Below, one piece after another: positions 32,359-42,701 of a stretch of 64,000 nt of DNA. Both the position numbers and the translations under genes were made by a program. Source of the DNA: Allobosea sp. (GTDB lineage: Bacteria > Pseudomonadota > Alphaproteobacteria > Rhizobiales > Beijerinckiaceae); contig NZ_JAFKFW010000012.1 in assembly GCF_017308015.1 (NCBI RefSeq), positions 57,790 through 121,789 of the forward strand, given 5' to 3'. The notes beneath the pieces are model-generated. The model was given only the letters and a program-made list of their open reading frames with translations. It had not been told where the DNA came from and made no database searches. Position 1 is the stretch's first letter; each line of letters opens with the position of its first letter.

Positions 32359-33798
32359 ATGGCTGACTACGACATCATCGTCATCGGCTCCGGCCCCGGC
32401 GGCTACATCGCGGCGATCCGGGCCGCGCAGCTCGGCTTCAGGACAGCGATCGTCGAGCGCGAGCACCTTGCCGGCATCTGCTCGAACTGGGGCTGCATCC
32501 CGACCAAGGCGCTGCTGCGTTCGGCCGAGATCCTGCATTACGGCCAGCACGCCAAGGATTACGGCCTGACGCTGGAAGGCTCGTTCAAGGCCGATCTGGA
32601 TGCGATCGTGAAACGTTCGCGCGGCATCGCCGCGCGGATGAACAACGGCGTCCAGTTCCTGATGAAGAAGAACAAGGTCGACGTGATCTGGGGCGAGGCC
32701 AAGCTGACCAAGCCCGGCACGATCGTGGTCGCGCCGACCAAGAAGCCGGCGATGCAGCCGCAGACGCCGCCGCCCAAGAACGCCAAGGGCGAGGGCACCT
32801 ATACCGCCGACCACATCATCGTCGCGACCGGCGCAAGGCCGCGCGCGCTGCCCGGTCTCGAGCCGGACGGCAAGCTGATCTGGACCTATTTCGAGTCGAT
32901 GGTGCCGGCCAAGATGCCGAAATCGCTGCTCGTGATGGGCTCCGGCGCCATCGGCATCGAGTTCGCCTCGTTCTACCGGACGATGGGCGTCGAGGTGACC
33001 GTGGTCGAGGTGCTCCCGCAGGTCGTGCCGGTCGAGGATGCCGAGATCGGCGCCTTTGCGCGCAAGGCCTTCGAGAAGCAGGGCATGAAGATCATCACCG
33101 GCGCCAAGGTGACGAAGGTCGAAAAGGGCGCGGACTCCGTCACCGCCCATATCGAGGACGATAAGGGCGGCAAGCAGACGATCACGGCGGACCGGATGAT
33201 CTCGGCCGTCGGCGTCGTCGGCAATATCGAGAATCTCGGCCTCGATGCGCTCGGCGTGAAGACCGATCGCGGCTGCATCGTCATCGACGATCTCTGCCGG
33301 ACCAACGTCAAGGGCGTCTATGCGATCGGCGACGTCGCCGGCCCGCCGATGCTGGCCCACAAGGCCGAGCATGAGGCGGTGATCTGCGTCGAGGCTATCA
33401 AGGGCCTGCATCCGCACCCGATGGACAAGCTGATGATCCCGGGTTGCACCTATTGCCACCCGCAGATCGCCAGCGTCGGCCTGACCGAGGCGAAGGCCAA
33501 GGCCGCCGGCCACGAGATCAAGGTCGGCCGCTTCAACTTCGTCGCCAATGGCAAGGCCGTGGCGCTCGGCGAGGATAGCGGCATGGCCAAGACGATCTTC
33601 GACGCCAGGACCGGCAAGCTGCTCGGCGCCCATCTCGTCGGCCCGGAAGTGACCGAGCTGATCCAGGGCTTCGTCGTCGCCATGAACCTGGAGACGACCG
33701 AGGAAGAACTGATGCACACGATCTTCCCGCATCCGACCCTGTCGGAGGTGATGAAGGAGAGCGTGCTCGACGCCTACGGCAAGGTCCTCAACGCCTGA
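32359..33798 (+). CDS. lpdA: Dihydrolipoamide dehydrogenase (E3)
   Basis: FAD enzyme that reoxidises dihydrolipoamide with NAD+. 479 aa: FAD site VIGSGPGGYIAAIRAAQLG, redox disulfide in GICSNWGCIPTK, NAD site GSGAIGIEFASFYRTMG, and C-terminal active-site HTIFPHPTLSEVMKES. A Lys/Pro-rich insertion (about 118-142, with PTKKPAMQPQTPPP) is not in the E. coli enzyme. Part of pdhABC-lpd despite the intervening membrane gene. Confidence 0.97.
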   Translation: MADYDIIVIGSGPGGYIAAIRAAQLGFRTAIVEREHLAGICSNWGCIPTKALLRSAEILHYGQHAKDYGLTLEGSFKADLDAIVKRSRGIAARMNNGVQFLMKKNKVDVIWGEAKLTKPGTIVVAPTKKPAMQPQTPPPKNAKGEGTYTADHIIVATGARPRALPGLEPDGKLIWTYFESMVPAKMPKSLLVMGSGAIGIEFASFYRTMGVEVTVVEVLPQVVPVEDAEIGAFARKAFEKQGMKIITGAKVTKVEKGADSVTAHIEDDKGGKQTITADRMISAVGVVGNIENLGLDALGVKTDRGCIVIDDLCRTNVKGVYAIGDVAGPPMLAHKAEHEAVICVEAIKGLHPHPMDKLMIPGCTYCHPQIASVGLTEAKAKAAGHEIKVGRFNFVANGKAVALGEDSGMAKTIFDARTGKLLGAHLVGPEVTELIQGFVVAMNLETTEEELMHTIFPHPTLSEVMKESVLDAYGKVLNA

Positions 33799-33815
33799 GG
33801 CGCAACGACGATGAC

Positions 33816-33840
33816 GGAGAGCCCGCGGAGCCGGCTCTCC
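33816..33840 (+). terminator. Stem-loop after lpd
   Basis: Inverted repeat GGAGAGCC / GGCTCTCC with a 9-base loop, 17 bases past the lpd stop. No T-run follows, so it may be a transcript-end hairpin rather than a strong intrinsic terminator. Confidence 0.35.
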
Positions 33841-33865
33841 GCAGGCGCCAGGGCGGGGGCAAGTC

Positions 33866-34639
33866 ATGAAGCGCTTGGCAGTGAGGTTTCTCGCGGTTTT
33901 CGCTGCTGCCTTGTTTGGCAGCGCCGGAGCCTTGGCCTGCGAAGGCGACAAATGCGCCAACGGCTTGGCCTATGAGACTTTCGGCGCGGCGTCGGCCGGT
34001 TCGCGTCCTGTGCTCGCGATCTTCGTCCATGGCGACGTCTCGGCCGGTGGGCCGGCCGATTACATGTACGCTTACGCCCGGCAATTCGCCGCCGGGCGCA
34101 AGAATGTGGTGGCGGTCGCTTTGCTGCGGCCCGGCTATTACGACCGCACCGGCCAGCGCAGCGACGGTTCCGACAACGGCCGGCGCGATACGTTCCATTC
34201 CGGCAACAACCGCGCCGTCGCCGGGGCGATCAGCGAGCTGCGACAGCGCTATAGCGCCCGCAGTGTCGTAGCTCTCGGGCATTCGGGCGGTGCCGGCACG
34301 ATCGGCGTGGTGGCCGGCAACAACCCGGGCCTGATCAACGGGCTCGTGCTGGTGTCCTGCCCCTGCGACGTGACCGCCTGGTATGCCAGCCGCGGCCGGA
34401 GGCCCGGCTCGGCCCAGTCGCCGGTCGACTATGTGTCGGGCATTCCCGGCGGTACGCCCGTCATAGCCGTCACCGGCCAGGCCGATGACAACACCCGCCC
34501 GGAACTGGCAGCGGACTATGTCGCCAAGGCGCAGGCGCGAGGCCTGCCGGCGAGAGCGCAAATCGTCGGCGGCGGACATGGTTTCAGCGGCGCGCTGGCG
34601 GCGACCTCGATATCCGCGCTGGGCGCGATGGCGCGCTGA
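33866..34639 (+). CDS. Secreted alpha/beta hydrolase
   Basis: 257 aa with a signal peptide (FLAVFAAALFGSAGALA, cleavage about residue 24). The mature enzyme has LAIFVHGDVSAGGPADYMYA as oxyanion region, nucleophile elbow GHSGGAG (about residue 140), and a late GGGHGFSGAL that probably holds the catalytic histidine. Four cysteines, two near the start (ACEGDKC) and CPC in the middle, suit a periplasmic disulfide protein. Substrate unknown. GGGCGGGGG lies before the ATG. Confidence 0.85.
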   Translation: MKRLAVRFLAVFAAALFGSAGALACEGDKCANGLAYETFGAASAGSRPVLAIFVHGDVSAGGPADYMYAYARQFAAGRKNVVAVALLRPGYYDRTGQRSDGSDNGRRDTFHSGNNRAVAGAISELRQRYSARSVVALGHSGGAGTIGVVAGNNPGLINGLVLVSCPCDVTAWYASRGRRPGSAQSPVDYVSGIPGGTPVIAVTGQADDNTRPELAADYVAKAQARGLPARAQIVGGGHGFSGALAATSISALGAMAR

Positions 34640-34699
34640 TCCACCACGATAGGGCATGATCGGCTTGGCGTCCGCCCACCCGCGCTCCATATTGCGCCG

Positions 34700-35038
34700 A
34701 TGCCGCCACGCACCCGCAAATCTGCCAAGCCCGATCGCGTCGTCCGCGACGAGGAGATCGAGATCCTGCCGCCGCGCCGAACGTTGCCGCTCGACTGGAG
34801 CGTCATCCTGCCGACCGTGGCATTCGGTACGTTTACGGGCTTTGCTGCCAGCCTGGTCGTCGGCGGTGGCGGTGTGATCCGCCATGCGGTCGTCGGCGTA
34901 CTCGGCATGCTGGTCGGGCAGGGCATCGTGCGCCTGACCGGCTGGCGCCTCAACACAGGCTACAGCTTCCTCGACGATGCCGGCATGGCGGTGCTCGGCG
35001 CCATCCTCGTCATCCTGCTGGCACGTTTCATCGCCTGA
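34700..35038 (+). CDS. Small membrane protein, YeaQ/GlsB-like C-terminal half
   Basis: 112 aa: a charged 30-residue cytosolic start, then three hydrophobic segments (VILPTVAFGTFTGFAASLVV, AVVGVLGMLVGQGIVRL, GMAVLGAILVILLARFI). The last two resemble the Gly-rich helices of the YeaQ/GlsB protein encoded next door at 35120, so the pair may be divergent paralogs. Start signal is weak. Function unknown. Confidence 0.6.
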   Translation: MPPRTRKSAKPDRVVRDEEIEILPPRRTLPLDWSVILPTVAFGTFTGFAASLVVGGGGVIRHAVVGVLGMLVGQGIVRLTGWRLNTGYSFLDDAGMAVLGAILVILLARFIA

Positions 35039-35119
35039 GCTAAGATCGCGGGTGGAACCGGCCGCCGCCGTCTCCGTTGTTTTGCCGCGCAACCGCGCAT
35101 GGCCAGGGGGATATCCGCG

Positions 35120-35398
35120 ATGGAAAGTTTTGCCGCCACCATGGCCCAGCCGGGCTATGGCTTCTTCATGACGCTGCTGATCGGCCTCCTCGCCGGCTGG
35201 ATCGCCGAGCGTCTGACCTCGTCCGATCACGGGCTCTTCACCAATATGCTCGTCGGCGTCGCCGGCTCCTTCGTCGGCGCCAAGGTCGCGGAGCTCCTGG
35301 AGATTCCGGTCTTCGGTTTCTGGCGGACACTGACCGCCGCCATCGCAGGCGCCATCATCGTCATCGTGATCTGGAACGCGGCCCGCGGTCGCAGGTGA
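35120..35398 (+). CDS. GlsB/YeaQ/YmgE family stress-response membrane protein
   Basis: 92 aa inner-membrane protein with three helices and the family's Gly-rich pattern: LLIGLLAGWIAERL, NMLVGVAGSFVGAKVAELL and TLTAAIAGAIIVIVIW. Family members are induced by stress in enterics but have no proven activity. ATG 35120 is favoured over ATG 35099 because GGGGGATA lies at the right distance before it. Confidence 0.82.
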   Translation: MESFAATMAQPGYGFFMTLLIGLLAGWIAERLTSSDHGLFTNMLVGVAGSFVGAKVAELLEIPVFGFWRTLTAAIAGAIIVIVIWNAARGRR

Positions 35399-35499
35399 AG
35401 CTCTGTTGCCGGGGGCAGCAGTTGCGGCAGAGCGCTTTGGGGATTAGCTAGGGGAAGCCGGCTTGGGCCGGCTCCCGCTGCTGAAGCCCGGATCTTGTT

Positions 35500-36513
35500 A
35501 TGGCGCTTGTTCTCGACCTGCTGAACCGCGATCCGCGGCCCAATGCCGGCAATCCGAAGGCGCAGGCCACGGAAGTCCGCCATCCCGAGAAGCAGAAGCG
35601 GCCGGAGAACCCGGTCCTGCGCAAGCCGGACTGGATTCGCGTCAAGGCGCCGGGCTCGCCGAAATGGGCCGAGACCAAGGCGATCGTGAAGGCCGAGAAG
35701 CTGGTCACGGTCTGCGAGGAGGCCGGCTGCCCGAATATCGGCGAGTGCTGGGAAAAGAAGCACGCCACTTTCATGATCATGGGCGACACCTGCACGCGGG
35801 CCTGCGCCTTCTGCAACGTAAAGACCGGCGTGCCACAGGCGCTTGATCTCGAAGAGCCCCGCAAGATCGCCGAGGCTGTCACCAAGCTCGGCCTCGAGCA
35901 TGTCGTCATCACCTCGGTCGATCGCGACGATCTCAAGGATGGCGGCGCCGAGCATTTTGCCAATGTCATCCAGGCGATCCGCAAGGCGTCGCCCGGCACC
36001 ACCATCGAGATCCTGACGCCCGACTTCCTGCGCAAGCCCGGAGCGCTCGAAGTGGTCGTGGCGGCCAAGCCGGACGTGTTCAACCACAATCTCGAAACCG
36101 TGCCGGGCAAGTATCTGAAGGTCCGCCCGGGCGCGCGCTATTTCCACTCGCTACGCCTGCTGCAGCGGGTGAAGGAACTCGACCCCACCATCTTCACCAA
36201 GTCCGGCATCATGGTCGGCCTCGGCGAGGAGCGGAACGAGGTGCTCCAGTTGATGGACGACCTGCGCTCGGCCGAGGTCGATTTCATGACGATCGGCCAG
36301 TATCTCGCGCCCTCGCGCAAGCACCACGCCGTGATCCGCTTCGTCACGCCGGACGAGTTCAAGAGCTTCGAGACCATCGCCTATGCCAAGGGCTTCCTGA
36401 TGGTATCTTCGACGCCGTTGACCCGTTCCTCGCATCATGCCGGCGAGGATTTCGCCCGGCTGCGGGCGGCGCGCGATGCCCAGATCGGTATCGGCCACAA
36501 CCGCCGCGCATAA
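35500..36513 (+). CDS. lipA: Lipoyl synthase
   Basis: Radical SAM enzyme that inserts two sulfurs into octanoyl groups on lipoyl domains such as those of PdhB and PdhC. 337 aa with both Fe-S sites: auxiliary cluster [12 protein letters not shown] (about 70-81) and radical [13 protein letters not shown] (about 96-103), plus the C-terminal [10 protein letters not shown]. Located downstream of the pdh genes, and dependent on the Fe-S machinery encoded at the window start. Confidence 0.97.
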   Translation: MALVLDLLNRDPRPNAGNPKAQATEVRHPEKQKRPENPVLRKPDWIRVKAPGSPKWAETKAIVKAEKLVTVCEEAGCPNIGECWEKKHATFMIMGDTCTRACAFCNVKTGVPQALDLEEPRKIAEAVTKLGLEHVVITSVDRDDLKDGGAEHFANVIQAIRKASPGTTIEILTPDFLRKPGALEVVVAAKPDVFNHNLETVPGKYLKVRPGARYFHSLRLLQRVKELDPTIFTKSGIMVGLGEERNEVLQLMDDLRSAEVDFMTIGQYLAPSRKHHAVIRFVTPDEFKSFETIAYAKGFLMVSSTPLTRSSHHAGEDFARLRAARDAQIGIGHNRRA

Positions 36514-36514
36514 A

Positions 36515-36587
36515 GCATCGGATCTATCCGATGCAAACCCATAGGATAGATCATCGTGACCGCGTCCGATTGGACGCGCGATGATCT
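36515..36587. repeat. Compound inverted repeat between lipA and coq10/ratA
   Basis: Two adjoining palindromes: GCATCGGAT / ATCCGATGC (36515-36534), and AGATCATCG / CGATGATCT (36548-36556 and 36579-36587) enclosing CGCGTCC / GGACGCG. GATCTATCC (36521-36529) can also pair with GGATAGATC (36544-36552), so alternative folds exist. It resembles a dispersed palindromic element, but copy number cannot be judged here. Confidence 0.6.
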
Positions 36588-36604
36588 AGGAAGGCTCGTC
36601 CTCG

Positions 36605-37078
36605 ATGCCGATGTTCAACAGCACCCGCCGGGTGAGGCACTCGCCCGAGCAGATGTTCGCGCTCGTGGCGGATGTCGAGACATACCCACAGTTCTTGCCG
36701 CTCTGCGAGGGATTGACGGTGCGCCGGCGCACGCCGCGCGAGGGTGGCGGCGAGGTGCTGCTGGCCGATATGAGCGTCGGCTACAAGGCGATCCGCGAGA
36801 CCTTCACCAGTCGCGTCACGCTCGATCCGGCCAATCTCAAGATCCTCGTCGAATATGTCGACGGGCCGTTCCGCTATCTGGAGAACCGCTGGACCTTCAA
36901 GCCGCATGAGGCGGGCTGCGAGGTCGGGTTCTTCATCTCCTACGAATTCGCAAGCCGGATGCTCGGCCTGTTGATGGGCGCAATGTTCGACAAGGCCTTC
37001 CGCAAATTCGCCGAAGCCTTCGAGAGGCGCGCCGAGCTGGTCTATGGGCGGGGTGCGGCGCCCGCGATCGGCGGCTGA
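36605..37078 (+). CDS. Coq10/RatA family START-domain protein
   Basis: 157 aa protein of the polyketide cyclase/START family: STRRVRHSPEQMFALVADVE, YPQFLPLCEGLTV and a long C-terminal helix MLGLLMGAMFDKAFRKFAEA. The family includes Coq10, which binds ubiquinone, and RatA, which was reported as a ribosome-association toxin in E. coli. In alphaproteobacteria next to lipA, a quinone-related role is at least as likely as toxicity. Its stop abuts the stop of the convergent pncC gene with no gap. Confidence 0.88.
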   Translation: MPMFNSTRRVRHSPEQMFALVADVETYPQFLPLCEGLTVRRRTPREGGGEVLLADMSVGYKAIRETFTSRVTLDPANLKILVEYVDGPFRYLENRWTFKPHEAGCEVGFFISYEFASRMLGLLMGAMFDKAFRKFAEAFERRAELVYGRGAAPAIGG

Positions 37079-37576
37079 TCAGGGGCCGGCGAGCACGGCC
37101 TCGCGCAGCAGGTCGAGCGCTTCGAGCACGCTGAGCCGGCGGATCTCGTCGCGCGACAACTCGCCGAAGCGGCGTTCGCGATGGTGCGTGGCGGAAGCGC
37201 CGGCGCAGGCGAAATGGACCAGGCCGACCGGCTTCTCGATGCTGCCGCCGCCTGGGCCGGCGACGCCGGTGATCGAGACCGCAAAACTGGCGTGGAGGCG
37301 TGCGCGCCCGCCTTCCGCCATGGCGCGCGCCACGGGTTCGCTGACGGCACCATGTTGCTCGATCAGTTCCCCGGGTACGCCGGCGAGCGCGGCCTTCGCT
37401 TCGTTCGCATAGGTGATCAGGCCGCCCTGAACCATCGAGGACGAGCCGGCGATGGCGGTGAGGGCGCCGCAGACCAGACCGCCGGTGCAGGATTCGACCG
37501 TCGCAACCGTGAAGCCGCGCTCCTGGCTCATGTTGAGAAGCTCGGCCGCGAGCGAACGGGTCTCGAGATCGAACAC
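37079..37576 (-). CDS. pncC: CinA family nicotinamide-nucleotide amidohydrolase
   Basis: 165 aa stand-alone C-terminal CinA domain that deamidates nicotinamide mononucleotide in NAD recycling. Family blocks: TVATVESCTGGLVCGALTAI, GGLITYANEAKAALAGVP and SITGVAGPGGGSIEKPVG. It starts at GTG 37576, set by GAGGAGGA located inside the end of ispDF, with only 2 bases between the genes. It is therefore coupled to ispDF. No competence-type N-terminal CinA domain is present. Confidence 0.9.
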   Translation of the reverse strand: MFDLETRSLAAELLNMSQERGFTVATVESCTGGLVCGALTAIAGSSSMVQGGLITYANEAKAALAGVPGELIEQHGAVSEPVARAMAEGGRARLHASFAVSITGVAGPGGGSIEKPVGLVHFACAGASATHHRERRFGELSRDEIRRLSVLEALDLLREAVLAGP

Positions 37577-37578
37577 GG

Positions 37579-38814
37579 CTAGTCCTCCTCGGGCAGGCGG
37601 ATCGTCGCTGTCGCAAAGGCGACCAGGCCCTCGCTGCGCCCGATGAAGCCCATGCGTTCCGACGTGGTTGCCTTGATCGCGACCTTGCCGAGCGGGATCC
37701 CCGCGATCGCCGCGACCTCGGCGCGGATCGCCTCGCGATGCGGGCCGATCTTCGGAGCTTCGCAGACCACGGTCAGATCGAGGAAGTCGATCCGGCCGCC
37801 GCGGTCGCGGACCCGCTCGACGGCGAAGGCCAGGAACTGGGCTGAAGCCGCGCCGCGCCATTGCGGATCGCTCGGCGGGAAATGCGTCCCGATATCGCCA
37901 TCGGCGAGCGCGCCGAGCAGGGCATCGGTCAAGGCATGAAGCGCGACGTCGCCATCGGAATGGGCGACGACGCCCTGATCGTGCCCGATCCGGACGCCAC
38001 CGAGCCAGATATGATCGCCGGGCCCGAAGGCATGGACGTCGTAGCCGGTGCAGACGCGCGTCACGAGTGTCTTGCCCGGGCGGGCCGCGGCTCGCTGGAA
38101 ATCCGCGGCATGGGTCAGCTTCACATTGGCCGGGTCGCCATGGAAGGTCGCGACCGGATGGCCCGCCCACTCCATCAGGGCGGCATCGTCGGTGAAGCCA
38201 TGCAGCCGGGCCGCTTCCGCTGCTTCATGGGCCTCCAGCAGCGGCCCGAAGCGGAAGGCCTGCGGCGTCTGGACGGTGACGAGCTGGTCGCGCGGCGGGG
38301 TTTCGGCGACATGACCGTCGGGACTGGTGCGCTTCACGGTATCGGTCACGGGCAAGGCCGGGATCGCCGCTATACCGCCGGCGGCGAGGCGGTGGATCGC
38401 GGCGCTGATCTGGGCGCGCGAGACGAAAGGCCGCGCTGCATCATGAACCAGCACGATGCCGTCGAAGCCTTCGCGCGAGAGCGCGAGCAGGCCGCGCCGT
38501 ACCGACGCCTGTCGCGTCGCACCGCCCAAAGTGGGGGCGGCGAGCCGCGCGCTGTCGATGCCGGCCATCGCATCGGCATAGCGTGCCTCGTCGCCCTCTC
38601 CGATCACGACGGCGATACGTTCGATCGCAGGCTCCGCCAGGAATGGCGTCAGGGCATGGGCGAGAACGGGGCGGCCTTCGACCAGCCGATACTGCTTCGG
38701 CTCGCCATCGCCGGCCCGCAGGCCACGGCCTGCCGCGACGAGCAGCGCTGCAACCGGCGGGAGCGCATCGGATTGATGGAGCATGGCGCTGGGTTCTGTC
38801 TGCAAGCGGGTCAT
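37579..38814 (-). CDS. ispDF: Bifunctional IspD/IspF isoprenoid enzyme
   Basis: Two non-consecutive steps of the MEP pathway in one 411 aa protein. The N-terminal cytidylyltransferase (IspD) has VAALLVAAGRGLRAG, PKQYRLVEGRPVLAH and VLVHDAARPFVS. The C-terminal cyclodiphosphate synthase (IspF) has RVCTGYDVHAFGPGD, HSDGDVALHALTDALLGA, DIGTHFPPSD and a late KATTSERMGFIGRSEGL. The fusion is usual in alphaproteobacteria. ATG 38814 is chosen; ATG 38784 is also possible, and neither has a strong ribosome site. Confidence 0.95.
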   Translation of the reverse strand: MTRLQTEPSAMLHQSDALPPVAALLVAAGRGLRAGDGEPKQYRLVEGRPVLAHALTPFLAEPAIERIAVVIGEGDEARYADAMAGIDSARLAAPTLGGATRQASVRRGLLALSREGFDGIVLVHDAARPFVSRAQISAAIHRLAAGGIAAIPALPVTDTVKRTSPDGHVAETPPRDQLVTVQTPQAFRFGPLLEAHEAAEAARLHGFTDDAALMEWAGHPVATFHGDPANVKLTHAADFQRAAARPGKTLVTRVCTGYDVHAFGPGDHIWLGGVRIGHDQGVVAHSDGDVALHALTDALLGALADGDIGTHFPPSDPQWRGAASAQFLAFAVERVRDRGGRIDFLDLTVVCEAPKIGPHREAIRAEVAAIAGIPLGKVAIKATTSERMGFIGRSEGLVAFATATIRLPEED

Positions 38815-38893
38815 GGGCGCATGCCATAACCAATTCTGCAGCAATGGGGCAGGGGGTGTGACGCTGTTGCGTCGCAGCAATTTCTCCAAGTGC

Positions 38894-38922
38894 TTGCGCT
38901 TCTGCAGCATTGTCCAATAAAT
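38894..38922 (+). promoter_or_regulatory. Candidate sigma-70-type promoter for dusB-ntrBC
   Basis: TTGCGC (38894-38899) and ATAAAT (38917-38922) are separated by exactly 17 bases and lie 39 bases before the dusB TTG, within the 146 bp divergent gap with ispDF. The match is partial, so it is a candidate only. Confidence 0.4.
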
Positions 38923-38960
38923 ATGCATCGAGACAATTGCCTTAAAAGCAGGCGGACCCT

Positions 38961-39950
38961 TTGGACATCGCAGGTATCCCGATCACGTCCCGCGCCTTCC
39001 TGGCGCCGATGTCCGGCGTGACCGACATCGTCATGCGCCGCCTCGCGGCCCGCAGCCATGCCGGAATCGTCGTGTCGGAGATGGTGGCGTCCGACGAGTT
39101 CGTGCGCGGCAGCGAGGAAGCGCGCATCCGCGCCGAGGGCGAGGGCGTCTCGCCGCATGTCGTCCAGCTCGCCGGCTGCGATCCATACTGGATGGGGGAG
39201 GCGGCACGGCTGGCCGAAGCCAACGGCGCCGATATCGTCGATATCAATATGGGCTGCCCGGCCAAGAAGGTGACGGGAGGCTGGGCCGGTTCGGCGCTGA
39301 TGCGCGATCTCGATCATGCCGTCGCCCTGGTCGAGGCCGCTGTTGCCGCCACGAGCGTGCCGGTAACGGTCAAGATGCGCCTCGGTTGGGACGATACCTC
39401 CCGAAACGCGCCGGAGCTCGCCCGCAGGGCTGTTGCGGCCGGTGCGCGGATGATCACGGTCCATGGCCGCACGCGCCAGCAATTCTACAAGGGCACGGCC
39501 GATTGGCGCGCGATCGCGGCCGTGCGTGCCGCCGGCGTTTTCCCGCTGGTGGCCAATGGCGACATCCACGACGTGGCAGATGCGCGGGCCTGCCTCGATC
39601 AGTCCGGCGCCGATTTCGTGATGGTGGGCCGCGCCGCGCTCGGCCGGCCCTGGCTGGTCGGCGAGATCGGTGCGGCGCTCGACGGGCGCGCGTTCCGCCG
39701 GCCGACGCTGGCCGAGAAGCTGGCGCTGGCGCGCGAGCATTACGAGGGCCTCCTGTCCCTGATCGGCGTAGCGCATGGCGTGCGCCATGCCCGCAAGCAT
39801 CTGGCGGCCTATGCCGACGATGCCATCGCCGATGGCTGCGAGCCCGATGCGGATCTGCGCCGCAGCCTCCTGACGTCCGACGAGCCCAGGCAGGTCCTGG
39901 CGGCGCTGACCGGCCTGTTCTCGACCGACCGCAATCGCGAAGCGGCCTGA
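38961..39950 (+). CDS. dusB: tRNA-dihydrouridine synthase (DusB/NifR3)
   Basis: 329 aa FMN enzyme that reduces uridines in tRNA D-loops. Family marks: APMSGVTDIVMRRLAARSHA, DINMGCPAKKVTGGWAGSAL with the catalytic cysteine, and TVHGRTRQQFYKGTADW. It starts with TTG 38961 after GGCGGA; no better start is near. It heads the classic alphaproteobacterial nifR3-ntrB-ntrC unit, with ntrB 18 bp downstream. Confidence 0.95.
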   Translation: MDIAGIPITSRAFLAPMSGVTDIVMRRLAARSHAGIVVSEMVASDEFVRGSEEARIRAEGEGVSPHVVQLAGCDPYWMGEAARLAEANGADIVDINMGCPAKKVTGGWAGSALMRDLDHAVALVEAAVAATSVPVTVKMRLGWDDTSRNAPELARRAVAAGARMITVHGRTRQQFYKGTADWRAIAAVRAAGVFPLVANGDIHDVADARACLDQSGADFVMVGRAALGRPWLVGEIGAALDGRAFRRPTLAEKLALAREHYEGLLSLIGVAHGVRHARKHLAAYADDAIADGCEPDADLRRSLLTSDEPRQVLAALTGLFSTDRNREAA

Positions 39951-39968
39951 AGCCGCAAGGAGCAGCCG

Positions 39969-41111
39969 ATGACGGCGGTATTTGCCGACAAGGGAGCGGG
40001 AAGTGGCGGCACCTATCTGCTCGACCTGATCGAGGTCCAGGCGCTGAACGTCCTGCCGATGCCGGTGCTGGTGATCGGCGAGAGCCATGCCGTGCTCTAT
40101 GCGAATACGGCAGCCGAGGATTTCTTCCAGTCCAGCGCCGCCCTGCTCAAGCGCCAGCGCATCGACGATCTCGTCGCCTTCGGTTCGCCCGTCCTGGGTG
40201 TGATCGAGGAGGTGCAGCGCCGCGGCGCAAGCGTCAGCGAGTACCGCCTCGATCTCGGCACACCGCGCCTGGGCACCGATCACATCGTCGATGTCTTTGC
40301 CTCCCCGTTGCGCAATCAGGGCGATGCAGTCGTACTGATGCTGCAGGAACGGACAATTGCCGAAAAAATGGACAGGCAGTTGACGCATCGAGGGGCAGCC
40401 CGCTCGATCACCGCCCTCGGTGCGATGCTGGCCCATGAGATCAAGAACCCGCTATCGGGCATCCGGGGCGCGGCGCAACTGCTCGAGGGCTCGATCTCCG
40501 ACGACGACCGGATGCTGACGCAGCTCATCTGCGACGAGACTGACCGGATCGTGAAGCTGGTCGAGCGCGTCGAATTGTTCGGCGACGAGCGGCCGAGCGA
40601 GCGCGACGCGGTGAATGTCCATGACGTGCTCGACCATGTGAAGCGCCTCGCACGGTCCGGGTTCGCCCGGCATATCCGCTTCACGGAAGCGTATGACCCA
40701 TCGCTGCCGCCGGTCGCCGGCAATCGCGACCAGCTTGTCCAGGTACTGCTCAACCTCGTGAAGAATGCCGCCGAGGCCATCGGCGAGGACGCGATCGACG
40801 GCGAGATCACTCTGACGACGGCCTATCGCCCCGGCATCCGACTTCAAGTTCCGGGATCCGCGGAGCGCATCGCTCTGCCGCTGGAGATTGCCGTGCGCGA
40901 CAATGGTCCCGGTGTGCCGGCCGATCTGGTGCAGCACCTGTTCGATCCCTTCGTCACGACCAAGGCCCAGGGGAGTGGCCTTGGACTTGCACTCGTCGCC
41001 AAGGTGATCGGCGATCACGGCGGCATCGTCGAATGCGAGTCCGTCCCGCGCCGGACGCATTTCAGGATCCTCCTGCCCCTGCACCAGCTCAGGCCGGGGC
41101 AGGCAACGTAA
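39969..41111 (+). CDS. ntrB: Nitrogen regulation sensor kinase NtrB
   Basis: Soluble histidine kinase that phosphorylates NtrC when nitrogen is low and is inhibited by PII. 380 aa: PAS domain (about 25-130), HisKA with [20 protein letters not shown] (phospho-acceptor H156), and an HATPase domain ([36 protein letters not shown]). AAGGAG precedes the ATG. Second gene of dusB-ntrB-ntrC. Confidence 0.96.
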   Translation: MTAVFADKGAGSGGTYLLDLIEVQALNVLPMPVLVIGESHAVLYANTAAEDFFQSSAALLKRQRIDDLVAFGSPVLGVIEEVQRRGASVSEYRLDLGTPRLGTDHIVDVFASPLRNQGDAVVLMLQERTIAEKMDRQLTHRGAARSITALGAMLAHEIKNPLSGIRGAAQLLEGSISDDDRMLTQLICDETDRIVKLVERVELFGDERPSERDAVNVHDVLDHVKRLARSGFARHIRFTEAYDPSLPPVAGNRDQLVQVLLNLVKNAAEAIGEDAIDGEITLTTAYRPGIRLQVPGSAERIALPLEIAVRDNGPGVPADLVQHLFDPFVTTKAQGSGLGLALVAKVIGDHGGIVECESVPRRTHFRILLPLHQLRPGQAT

Positions 41112-41127
41112 GGGCATCAAGCAACAC

Positions 41128-42579
<1,452 letters not shown>

Positions 42580-42701
42580 GGCAGAGCCGCTTCCGCCTTG
42601 TGAATGTCATATTTTGACAACACCGTTGCGGCGGCGCATCAGTGGCGCCCTGCAGGCGTGATCGGTTCGCGATCCCTGCCATCTCGGAGTTGTCGGGAAA
42701 C

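Noticed and set aside
36605-37576. Coq10/RatA gene and pncC as a toxin-antitoxin pair
   Set aside because: They are convergent, not co-transcribed, and pncC is a NAD-recycling enzyme; the RatA name alone does not justify a toxin-antitoxin call.
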